NCBI GenBank assembly: GCA_022826945.1
Contig: JAJDTY010000037.1
Coordinates: forward strand, 1-64,000
Source of the DNA: Candidatus Binatia bacterium
Lineage (GTDB): Bacteria; Desulfobacterota; Binatia; Bin18
DNA length: 64,000 nt
Direction of reading: 5' to 3'
Numbering within the stretch: position 1 is the first letter of the stretch; each line of letters begins with the position of its first letter. Shown one piece after another: positions 50,679-58,277 of this stretch. Made by a program: the position numbers and the translations under genes. The notes under the pieces are model-generated. The model searched no databases, had not been told where the DNA came from, and was given only the letters and a program-made list of their open reading frames with translations.

Positions 50679-51854
50679 TTACGCCTCAAGCAGACCTAAA
50701 GCCTGATAGGTCGCGTGTTCAAAGCGCTCGTACACAGGGATAGCCTTGACATCAAAAAAGGGCAGAATCTGCATCAGGATAACGCCGGTGACCCGCTTGG
50801 TCGGATCAATCCAGTAATAGGAGTTGAAGAGGCCGGCCCAGCTCAGGCTACCCGCCGAGCGTGCCCCTGGCAGCGCGCTGGTATTAATCAAAAATCCCAG
50901 GCCGTGTTTATGCACGACGCCGGGGGAGAATTTTACATCATTGGAGAGCGGTGGGACGGCGGTGGTCATGTCTCCGGCAGCGAGGTCGCCAATATGATTC
51001 TCTGACATCAGCGCAACCGTCTCGGGCTTGAGGATCTGCTGCCCGTTATGGCTGCCGCCTTTGAGAATCATCTGGACAAAAGCTAGATAGTCCGCGGCGG
51101 TCGAACTCAGACCGTGGCCGCCGCTCTGGTATTCGGCATCGGGAGTCACCAATTCAATATCCGTCGGGGCGAGTGTGCCGTCTTCACCGCGCTGATGGAC
51201 ACTGACCGTGCGAGCCTCCTGTTCTGCCGAACGAGTAAAACCGGTGTCCGTCATGCCCAGCGGCTCAAACATATTCCGGGTCAGATAGTCACCCAGGGTG
51301 TGGCCGCTGACCGCCTCAACCAGTTGGCCGACCCAATCCGTATTGATCCCGTACTCCCAGCGTTCTCCCGGATCGCACACCAGTGGCATATTCAACGCCG
51401 CTTTTTTACCGCTGCCAATGCCCGGTTCTCCGGTTGCCTCCTGGTATTGGCCGAGACCGGGGTTCCAGATCTCATAGCCAAACCCGGCGGTATGGGTCAG
51501 AATTTGACGGGCGGTGACGGGGCGTTTCGCCGGACGGAGTTGCGGTTGTCCGGCGGCATCAAACCCTTCCAGCACCTGAAGCTGGGCCAGGGCAGGCATG
51601 ATTTCGCCCAGCGGCTGATCAAGGCCGAATTTGCCCTGTTCGTAGAGTTGCATGGCCGCGGCCGAGGCGACCGCTTTGGTCATGGACGCGATGCGAAAGA
51701 CTGTGTCGGTTGTCATGGCCGGACCGGCATTGAGCTTGCGTGTCCCAAACGCGCCGGCGTACACCGGACCCGAATCTGTGGCGACCGTGGCGACGACGCC
51801 CGGAATATCTCCGGACTCTACCGCCTGATTCAAAACGGCATCAATCTGTTGCAT
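50679..51854 (-). CDS. Serine hydrolase (beta-lactamase class C/esterase family)
   Basis: FRIASMTKAVASAAAMQLYEQGKFGLDQPLGEIMPAL (SxxK); YGINTDWVG. Confidence 0.92.
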   Translation of the reverse strand: MQQIDAVLNQAVESGDIPGVVATVATDSGPVYAGAFGTRKLNAGPAMTTDTVFRIASMTKAVASAAAMQLYEQGKFGLDQPLGEIMPALAQLQVLEGFDAAGQPQLRPAKRPVTARQILTHTAGFGYEIWNPGLGQYQEATGEPGIGSGKKAALNMPLVCDPGERWEYGINTDWVGQLVEAVSGHTLGDYLTRNMFEPLGMTDTGFTRSAEQEARTVSVHQRGEDGTLAPTDIELVTPDAEYQSGGHGLSSTAADYLAFVQMILKGGSHNGQQILKPETVALMSENHIGDLAAGDMTTAVPPLSNDVKFSPGVVHKHGLGFLINTSALPGARSAGSLSWAGLFNSYYWIDPTKRVTGVILMQILPFFDVKAIPVYERFEHATYQALGLLEA

Positions 51855-51869
51855 GGCTCTCCCTTCCTT

Positions 51870-52334
51870 TCATTCCTGGACATCTGGTGTGACTTTGATG
51901 GCTACGGTCTTGCCCGACTCCACACGGCTCACCCGTGGCCGCGCAAAGCCCAACCAGGCAAGCCAGTATTTGTTGTTATAGGATTCGCCCATGCGCGCGA
52001 CGATAGTCGCATCCGTAAAAATCTCGGCGGTGCCGGTAAACGTAGGACCGTCCCGACTCCCGACGGCGATTCGTACCGTGTTGCGCCCATCCAGAATGCG
52101 CTTGGCTTTATACGAGTTTGGTGAGGCGGTGGAATAGATCACCTCATCGGTATACCAGAACCAGACCGGAGCCGCGCTGCCCCACTCGCCGCTCTTGCGT
52201 TTGGTAGAAACATAGATCTCCTTAGCTGTGTGGAGCTGGGCAATCGTGCTCTCATCAAGCGCATGAACCATGCCCGGAATAAACCCGGCCAGGCCGAGCT
52301 TGAGTAGGATAAGCAGTGCGGAAAAGGTAGACAT
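51870..52334 (-). CDS. Secreted hypothetical protein, possibly PPOX/split-barrel-like
   Basis: N-terminal hydrophobic leader; EIYVSTKRKSGEWGSAAPVWFWYTDEVIYSTASPNSYKAKRILDGRNTVRIAVGSRDGPTFTGTAEIF. Confidence 0.5.
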   Translation of the reverse strand: MSTFSALLILLKLGLAGFIPGMVHALDESTIAQLHTAKEIYVSTKRKSGEWGSAAPVWFWYTDEVIYSTASPNSYKAKRILDGRNTVRIAVGSRDGPTFTGTAEIFTDATIVARMGESYNNKYWLAWLGFARPRVSRVESGKTVAIKVTPDVQE

Positions 52335-52355
52335 CGTTTCCTCCAGAAGAGCGTA

Positions 52356-53501
52356 TCACTCCGCTTCGAGCGCGTCCGACAAACGCACGAAGGCGTTAAA
52401 AAAATCTTCTTTGAACTCCTGGACCACAGCCGCGGCTGACATCTGGCGATTCATCAGGCCGACCCCCTGGCCGACCCAATAGGTTGTCAATTCCTTGGCC
52501 CCCGCATGACCACTCTGGGAGAGCTTGTCCACTCTGCCCAGTGCGGGCTCGGTGACCAGGGACTGTAAGGGCATCGGCAGCGGCGTGGGGCTGTCCTCAG
52601 CCTCCCAGGCGTCGGTCCACGGAGACCTGAGCTGGCGCGAATACTTGCCCGTGCGGGCCTTTGACCTCACCGTGTCACGGGAGGAGGCGTGCAGCATTTT
52701 TTCCTTGACGACCGGATTGGTTTCGGCCTCGCTCGTCGTCAGCCAGACCGAACCCGTCCAGACTCCCGCGGCCCCCATGGCCATGCAGGCGGCCATTTGG
52801 CGGCCCGTCACAATGCCTCCTGCAGCTAAAACCGGAATATTGCCATACGGCTGAATGGCTTCATGAATCTCGGGAATCAGCACCATGGTCGAGACATCAC
52901 CACAATGGCCGCCGGCCTCTCCGCCGGCAGCAATCAGCACATCAACTCCGGCTTGCACCTGGCGGATGGCATGCTTTTTTGCACCGACCAGAGCGGCAAC
53001 ATGTACGCCGTGCTGTTTACCCATCTCCAGCATGATGGTGGGCGGGACACCCAACGCATTGGCCACGAGCTTGATCGGGTGCGAAAAAGCGACCTCCAGA
53101 GTTTTGGCCGCGCCACTGGCCTGCATATTCTGGCTGGCCCGGAACGTCTCGTCGCGAAAGCTGTACAGTCCCTCCGCTGGGATATCGTGCTGGGCCAGAA
53201 TCCCGGCCGCGAACTGAAAATACTCCTGGGGAATCGCCGCCTCGACCTTGTCTCGATTCAGCCCGCCAACACTCACCTCGGCCATCTTGTTGGGCACGAT
53301 CAGATCGATGCCGTACGGCTTGCCCTCAATGTGCTCATCAATCCAGCGTAGCTCTTCTTCCAGGCGGTCCGGCGGATGGGCGACCGCGCCAAACACCCCC
53401 ATGCCGCCCGCCTTGGAGACCGCCACCACGACATCGCGGCAGTGGGTAAACGCAATCAGGGGAAACTCAATGTCAAACATCTCGCAAATAGGGGTTTTCA
53501 T
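52356..53501 (-). CDS. Nitronate monooxygenase family protein
   Basis: CEMFDIEFPLIAFTHCRDVVVAVSKAGGMGVFGA...VDVLIAAGGEAGGHCGDVSTMVLIPEI...VLAAGGIVTGRQMAACMAMGAAGVWTGSVWL. Confidence 0.92.
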   Translation of the reverse strand: MKTPICEMFDIEFPLIAFTHCRDVVVAVSKAGGMGVFGAVAHPPDRLEEELRWIDEHIEGKPYGIDLIVPNKMAEVSVGGLNRDKVEAAIPQEYFQFAAGILAQHDIPAEGLYSFRDETFRASQNMQASGAAKTLEVAFSHPIKLVANALGVPPTIMLEMGKQHGVHVAALVGAKKHAIRQVQAGVDVLIAAGGEAGGHCGDVSTMVLIPEIHEAIQPYGNIPVLAAGGIVTGRQMAACMAMGAAGVWTGSVWLTTSEAETNPVVKEKMLHASSRDTVRSKARTGKYSRQLRSPWTDAWEAEDSPTPLPMPLQSLVTEPALGRVDKLSQSGHAGAKELTTYWVGQGVGLMNRQMSAAAVVQEFKEDFFNAFVRLSDALEAE

Positions 53502-53511
53502 AGGTCTGCTC

Positions 53512-54267
53512 CTAGTCAACCAAGGCCCTGACTTCAGCCGGACTCGGGCCGCCCGGACGGAGGAGGACGATGGCGTCGTCAAACCCGGCTTGGGCAAAGC
53601 GCTGGAGAATGGCTCTGGTCTGGCCCAGATCGTGATCAGCCGTCAACTGAATGGTGGAAACCATGGCTCTCCGTCCGCCAGCGGCACGATAGCGTCCGAG
53701 GGCATCTATGACCTGGTCGGCGGTCCGGTAGAAGGCGGAAGCAACCCAGCCGTCAAAGTCTTGTGCAGCCCGCTCTACCCCAGCGCCCCAGCTACCGAGA
53801 ATGAGGGGCGGGCCGCCCCTGACCGTTTTCCATGGTGTCAGGTCGCAGCGTTCGTTCTTCCCCTCGGCAAGCAGTCGTTTCAATTGCGTAAGGCTGGTAT
53901 CGAAGGTCTTGAACCGGTCCGCATAGGGCCGCTCGAAGGCGATGAAGTCCGTTTTCGTAGACCCTGCACCAAGACCGAGCGTGAGACGAGCTCCACAGAT
54001 TTGCATGAGAGAGAAAATGCGGTGCGCCAGGTCAGTCGGCTGGTATAACGGGAGCTGGAGAACCGCTGTCCCCAACTCGACCTCCTTGGTCGCCGTTGCG
54101 GCGGTTGCCAGCGCTGTAAAAGGGTCTGGCAGCATAAACCCTCTACCCACTGCCTGAGCCACCCAGAGACTGTCGAAGCCCTCTCCGGCATAGCGTTTGG
54201 CCTGCTCTGCCAAATCGGTAGGCCGGGGTTGCGACGATAAGAGACCGATGATTGCGCCGAGCCGCAT
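53512..54267 (-). CDS. LLM class flavin-dependent oxidoreductase
   Basis: AKRYAGEGFDSLWVAQAVGRGFMLPDPFTALATAATATKEVELGTAVLQLPLYQPTDLAHRIFSL. Confidence 0.9.
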   Translation of the reverse strand: MRLGAIIGLLSSQPRPTDLAEQAKRYAGEGFDSLWVAQAVGRGFMLPDPFTALATAATATKEVELGTAVLQLPLYQPTDLAHRIFSLMQICGARLTLGLGAGSTKTDFIAFERPYADRFKTFDTSLTQLKRLLAEGKNERCDLTPWKTVRGGPPLILGSWGAGVERAAQDFDGWVASAFYRTADQVIDALGRYRAAGGRRAMVSTIQLTADHDLGQTRAILQRFAQAGFDDAIVLLRPGGPSPAEVRALVD

Positions 54268-54280
54268 GTCACTCCAGTCC

Positions 54281-54646
54281 CTATTTCTTTTCCTTTTTCT
54301 CCAGGTCGCGCAAAAACTGAATGTTCAGCTCGAGTCTTTCCCCCAACCACAGGGCTCGGTGCGAGTGGTCGGCGATATCATCATCGGTCCGTGGGTGAAT
54401 AAGCACGTTGAGACCGGAGTGGTTAAGCATCAACCAGGGCACGAGGGTCTCGAACTGATCCGGCTGAAAGGCGACCTGATACATGGATTGCGGATGCGGC
54501 CCCACGGGCTTGTCGCGCCAGCGGCCCATTTCGACCTCGAACTGGTCGCTGATCGCTTCACGGATGTCCGCGGCAGTCGCGCGGGTGGACTCATCATAAT
54601 ACACATGCGCGTGAAAACCTCTGATTGCGCTCTTGTCCTGCTGCAT
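54281..54646 (-). CDS. DOPA 4,5-dioxygenase family protein
   Basis: IRGFHAHVYYDESTRATAADIREAI...VGPHPQSMYQVAFQPDQFETLVPWLMLNHSGLNVLIHPRTDDDIADHSHRALWLGE. Confidence 0.92.
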   Translation of the reverse strand: MQQDKSAIRGFHAHVYYDESTRATAADIREAISDQFEVEMGRWRDKPVGPHPQSMYQVAFQPDQFETLVPWLMLNHSGLNVLIHPRTDDDIADHSHRALWLGERLELNIQFLRDLEKKEKK

Positions 54647-54673
54647 AGGGCCTCCCTTATGACTGGAATAATG

Positions 54674-55291
54674 TTATCGAACGCCGCGCGTATTATCGCC
54701 GGCCGGCTCTCCGGGCTGCGGCCGCCAGTCAAAACCGATCTGTCGCCACAGGTCACGATAATCGTAGTCGGTTTTGAGCGCGAGGTTGAGACGGTTATAC
54801 GAGGCAAAATCGCTGACAAGATGGATCAACTGCACCACGCCGGCATCGGTCAGGCCGATCTCGTGCAGGTGGGCAATATCTGCATCCGTGACATCCTGCG
54901 GGCTGAGGTTCACCTGCAGGGCAAACTCCACAATGGTTTTCAGGCGGGGGTTGGTGATAGACGCCGGACCCTCAGCCAGAAACTGCCTGGTGTAGGCTTC
55001 GTCGGTCCGCAGGCCGTAGTTCAAAATGGTACAAAAGGCCGCCGTGCAGTAGGGACAGCCGTTGGCCTTCGAAACGGCAATACCGACGTGCTGAATTTCC
55101 GCCATGGAGAGTTCGCCCAGTTGCCACAGGACCTTGGTTGTCCCGAGCTTGGCCTTGAGCAATTCCGGGCAGTTCAGTTCAACATAGAAGTGATTAGGCA
55201 CCGCGCCTTCCATGTCGGTGACCCAACTGAAAATTTCCCGGATAATCGGATCGTCAATATGCTCTGGTTTGTTGAGTACCACACGGGCCAT
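54674..55291 (-). CDS. Carboxymuconolactone decarboxylase/AhpD-like family protein
   Basis: VPNHFYVELNCPELLKAKLGTTKVL...VGIAVSKANGCPYCTAAF. Confidence 0.87.
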   Translation of the reverse strand: MARVVLNKPEHIDDPIIREIFSWVTDMEGAVPNHFYVELNCPELLKAKLGTTKVLWQLGELSMAEIQHVGIAVSKANGCPYCTAAFCTILNYGLRTDEAYTRQFLAEGPASITNPRLKTIVEFALQVNLSPQDVTDADIAHLHEIGLTDAGVVQLIHLVSDFASYNRLNLALKTDYDYRDLWRQIGFDWRPQPGEPAGDNTRGVR

Positions 55292-55334
55292 ACGTCACCA
55301 CCTGTTGATTGTTGACTGAGGCGCTACGGGTCCA

Positions 55335-55375
55335 AAGAGTAAATGTGTCCAGCATTGGAGGATACGTTTACTCTT
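55335..55375. other. Long hairpin-forming inverted repeat (16-bp stem with two G-U pairs, 9-nt loop)
   Basis: aagagtaaatgtgtcc-agcattgga-ggatacgtttactctt. Confidence 0.7.
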
Positions 55376-55519
55376 CGATGATCTTCGCCCTGATTTTTAA
55401 TATCCCGCTATCCACCGAGATGCAAAGTCAGTTGCTTCTAGGGATTGAAAGCAAGTCCTTCAACCGTCATGTCGGTCAGGCCGCCACGACGGTTTCTAGG
55501 CTGTTGATGTCATCGCCGC

Positions 55520-55901
55520 TTATACCGTCATAGTGCGGACGCCGTAGAGCGGGATGCGGGCGTCTCTGGTGACGAGAATCAGTCCTTCGGCTTGGGCCTG
55601 GGCGACCAGCATCCGGTCGAACGGGTCGCCGTGGTGCGGCGGAAGGGCGCCGGCCTGCTCCGCGTGATAAGACGTCAGAGATAGTGGTGTAAAGCCCTGC
55701 TCTCTGATACTCGCTTCCAGGTTGTCCGGGGCACGCAATTTCCCAAGCGCCCGTTTGACGGCGATCTCCCAGGACGCTGACCGAGCTGACGAAGACTTCG
55801 TTTTGCGCATCCTCTAAGGCTGCACGAGCGCGCTTGCTCAACTTCCGGGGTTCGGTGAGCGTCCATAAGAGGGCATGGGTATCCAGCAGGAAACGCTCCA
55901 T
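55520..55901 (-). pseudogene. VapC/PIN toxin, frameshifted near 55777
   Basis: MERFLLDTHALLWTLTEPRKLSKRARAALEDAQNEVFVSSVS / +1 nt / SWEIAVKRALGKLRAPDNLEASIREQGFTPLSLTSYHAEQAGALPPHHGDPFDRMLVAQAQAEGLILVTRDARIPLYGVRTMTV*. Confidence 0.85.
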
Positions 55902-56047
55902 TACTCGTCTTCATCCGGGAATATCTTTGAGTTGTAGAACGAATCGATAACGTCCTGGGGTGTCTCGTCAAAGTCCGGGGCAATCCAGATTTGACCCTTC
56001 AATGCCCCGAATTTCCGTTTGGTCTTCGGCTTGCGATACGGCTCCAT
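55901..56047 (-). CDS. Phd/YefM-type antitoxin reduced to C-terminal segment (48 aa ORF, not in ORF track)
   Basis: MEPYRKPKTKRKFGALKGQIWIAPDFDETPQDVIDSFYNSKIFPDEDE*; resembles the usual C-terminus of Phd antitoxins; TAATG overlap with VapC start. Confidence 0.7.
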   Translation of the reverse strand: MEPYRKPKTKRKFGALKGQIWIAPDFDETPQDVIDSFYNSKIFPDEDE

Positions 56048-56511
56048 CCGTATTCGCAGGCTTTTTCGGCGTACCACAGGCGGGTTTGGGGGTCGCGAGC
56101 TTTATCAAGAAGAACACAGTTGTGGAACCAAGGAATTTGGGCAGCAACTTGCTGCACAAATCGGCGGTCGGGCCAAGCGGCGGCGAAGGTGCGCATGTAC
56201 TTGGGATTGCGCGGTGAGAATCCCCGCATAGCGGGAAACACTTCTCGGAGGTCATGGGACAGGCGGTCAATGACCTTGGCCCCCCAGCTTTCCTTGTCCT
56301 GGCGTTCAAGAATCCTCTTGCCGATATCCCAATACAGAAGAATCGCGGCGGCATTGGCGGCCAACACCACCTGCAAGCGCTCTGAGCGAATACGGTCTTT
56401 AATCTCACCGAGCAGAGCAGCATAGTCAGCCGGTAGCTCGCTTTTTCCTACCGGTGCGGGAAAGGACACCTCTTTACGTCTTCGCCCAACGGACTTTCGC
56501 TCGGAGTTCAT
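55999..56511 (-). pseudogene. YhcG/DUF1016 N-terminal domain, C-terminal PD-(D/E)XK nuclease half missing
   Basis: DYAALLGEIKDRIRSERLQVVLAANAAAILLYWDIGKRILERQDKESWGAKVIDRLSHDLREVFPAMRGFSPRNPKYMRTFAAAWP; ends shortly after EYGWSR. Confidence 0.8.
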
Positions 56512-56594
56512 GACAGCCGCTTCGCTCTCTCTTCGGGCGAGATGCACGCGAAGAATCGTTCAAGGGCGTCAATTGCGGTCAGCGTTTTTGTCAT
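56508..56594 (-). CDS. Small ORF (28 aa) coupled to YhcG fragment by ATGA overlap
   Basis: MTKTLTAIDALERFFACISPEERAKRLS*. Confidence 0.3.
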   Translation of the reverse strand: MTKTLTAIDALERFFACISPEERAKRLS

Positions 56595-56817
56595 GGCTCC
56601 CTCTCGAATCGGCAGTCTTTCCCAACAACCCTCCATACATTGCCGGGTCCGGCTCAATTTCCACGACTTCTCCATCCCGCATGACAACAACGCCGGTACC
56701 GGTCTGGTGAGCGATGAGGTGAGCGCGTTGAGCGGCCCGTATGAGGGCGGCTGTTACGCCTTCCGTGTCTGTGTCGCCCAGATTGAGAGACTTTTTTTCA
56801 GAGGGTTCTTTTCTCAT
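56569..56817 (-). CDS. Small partner protein of the zeta-like toxin
   Basis: MRKEPSEKKSLNLGDTDTEGVTAALIRAAQRAHLIAHQTGTGVVVMRDGEVVEIEPDPAMYGGLLGK; overlaps the end of the zeta-like frame. Confidence 0.65.
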   Translation of the reverse strand: MRKEPSEKKSLNLGDTDTEGVTAALIRAAQRAHLIAHQTGTGVVVMRDGEVVEIEPDPAMYGGLLGKTADSRGSHDKNADRN

Positions 56818-57331
56818 CGTTTCTCTTCTCCAGTAGGATAGGCGTCGTGCCGCTGTTGTTATACCACAACCAATCGTCAACACAGAGCCGGTATATTGTC
56901 TTGAAGTTATGGAGACCGCTGTCGAAACGGCGACGTATGAGCTATTTAGGGATGTGGTGCCCGCCTTGCTGTACGCGCAATGCTACGCGCTTGATCGCTT
57001 CTTCAGGTGTTGGGAGCGATAGAAATATCAGCCTTACCTTGTAACCATCAGTGCGCCACTGACGGATCATTCTGACATAGCCTCGGCCCGCCAGCGTTGT
57101 TTCAAAGGCGAAACTCCTTCCCGCGCGGGCATGAGTGTTGATTTCTTCCAGCATCAGCCGCCCGGCGCGAATGGCCGCAGTCGCGGGACGGAAGGGAGAC
57201 AGGCCCGCTGCTATCAGGTCGGCGTTGACAAAAACTGGACAGTCCGCCTCGTTGGGCAGGTATTCGAACGCAAAGGTCGTTTTGCCGGCTCCGTTCGGGC
57301 CGGCGATGATAATGATTTTCTTATTCGGCAT
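56798..57331 (-). pseudogene. Zeta-toxin-like P-loop kinase with in-frame TAG at 56942-56944
   Basis: MPNKKIIIIAGPNGAGKTTFAFEYLPNEADCPVFVNADLIAAGLSPF...FAFETTLAGRGY...VQQGGHHIPK * LIRRRFDSGLHNFKTIYRLCVDDWLWYNNSGTTPILLEKRNDEKRTL*; same frame before and after stop. Confidence 0.85.
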
Positions 57332-57363
57332 TCACGGCGTTAGAGTTGGGACCTAGTCGCTGC

Positions 57364-58170
57364 TTATAGCGGGTGCTGTGACAGGAACTCCTTGAAGACG
57401 GTGAGAAACGGCTCTCGGGCCGAGGACACAAAACCGTGTCCAGCGTTGTCGAAAATAGCCAGTTGCGCGTTTGGAATCTCTCGGGCCAGAATCTCGGAAT
57501 TGGCCGCCGGAATCAGCACGTCGTCACGCCCGGTGGCGACCAGGGTTGGGGCAGTAATCTCTTTGAGCTGCCGGTACACGCGCAGGGTCATGGTCGCGTC
57601 TAAGTGACGCTTGTAAGCAAAGAAAGGAGTGGAATGTTCCAGGACACGACGCATGGTGGCTTCGAGTTCATCCCGGTGGGTGGCGATATATTCTTGGGAG
57701 TAGGACAACTTCCAGCCCTCCCGAACGGCTTCTTCCGGCGTCTGTCCAGCACGGCCTTTGAGCGCCTCCATAGATTCCGGTGGGGCAGGGACAGAGTGCT
57801 TGCCGCCTGGGGTGGTACAGCCCAGGGTTAAACTTGCGATATGCTGCTGGTGGTGAATGCCGATTTCCTGGGCAATCATGCCTCCCATCGAAATGCCGAA
57901 AACGTGAGCACGTGGGATGTCGAGCGCGCTCAGCAAACCCACGGCATCACTGGCAAACAGTGCAATAGAGTAGGGCTCGTCCGGTTTATCCGACTGTCCG
58001 GTGCCGCGGTTATCATAGGTAATGACCTGATAGTCGTCGGCCATGCGCGCGACAAATTCCCGGTCCCAGGCCGCCGCAGGCCCGCCCAGCCCCATGATGA
58101 GCAGTAGCGGCTGACCCTGCCCCTGAATCGTATAGTGCAGATTGATCCCATTTACCTGTGCGTGTGGCAT
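57364..58170 (-). CDS. Alpha/beta fold hydrolase
   Basis: INLHYTIQGQGQPLLLIMGLGGPAAAWDREFVARMADDYQVITYDNRGTGQSDKP...HVFGISMGGMIAQEIGI. Confidence 0.93.
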   Translation of the reverse strand: MPHAQVNGINLHYTIQGQGQPLLLIMGLGGPAAAWDREFVARMADDYQVITYDNRGTGQSDKPDEPYSIALFASDAVGLLSALDIPRAHVFGISMGGMIAQEIGIHHQQHIASLTLGCTTPGGKHSVPAPPESMEALKGRAGQTPEEAVREGWKLSYSQEYIATHRDELEATMRRVLEHSTPFFAYKRHLDATMTLRVYRQLKEITAPTLVATGRDDVLIPAANSEILAREIPNAQLAIFDNAGHGFVSSAREPFLTVFKEFLSQHPL

Positions 58171-58277
58171 ACTCTTCCTCCTTTGTGTGAACGTCTTATC
58201 CAGTTGCGGGGAGAAGCGCAAATCGGGGAGCGGGCGCTATTTACCGATTCGTGCAGTTTGGTATAGGTCCATAGCAT

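Noticed and set aside
51114-52124. 336-aa plus-strand ORF
   Set aside because: Antisense to the class C serine hydrolase and its neighbour; no family motifs.
54197-55315. 372-aa plus-strand ORF
   Set aside because: Antisense to the DOPA-dioxygenase-like and AhpD-like genes, which carry recognisable motifs.
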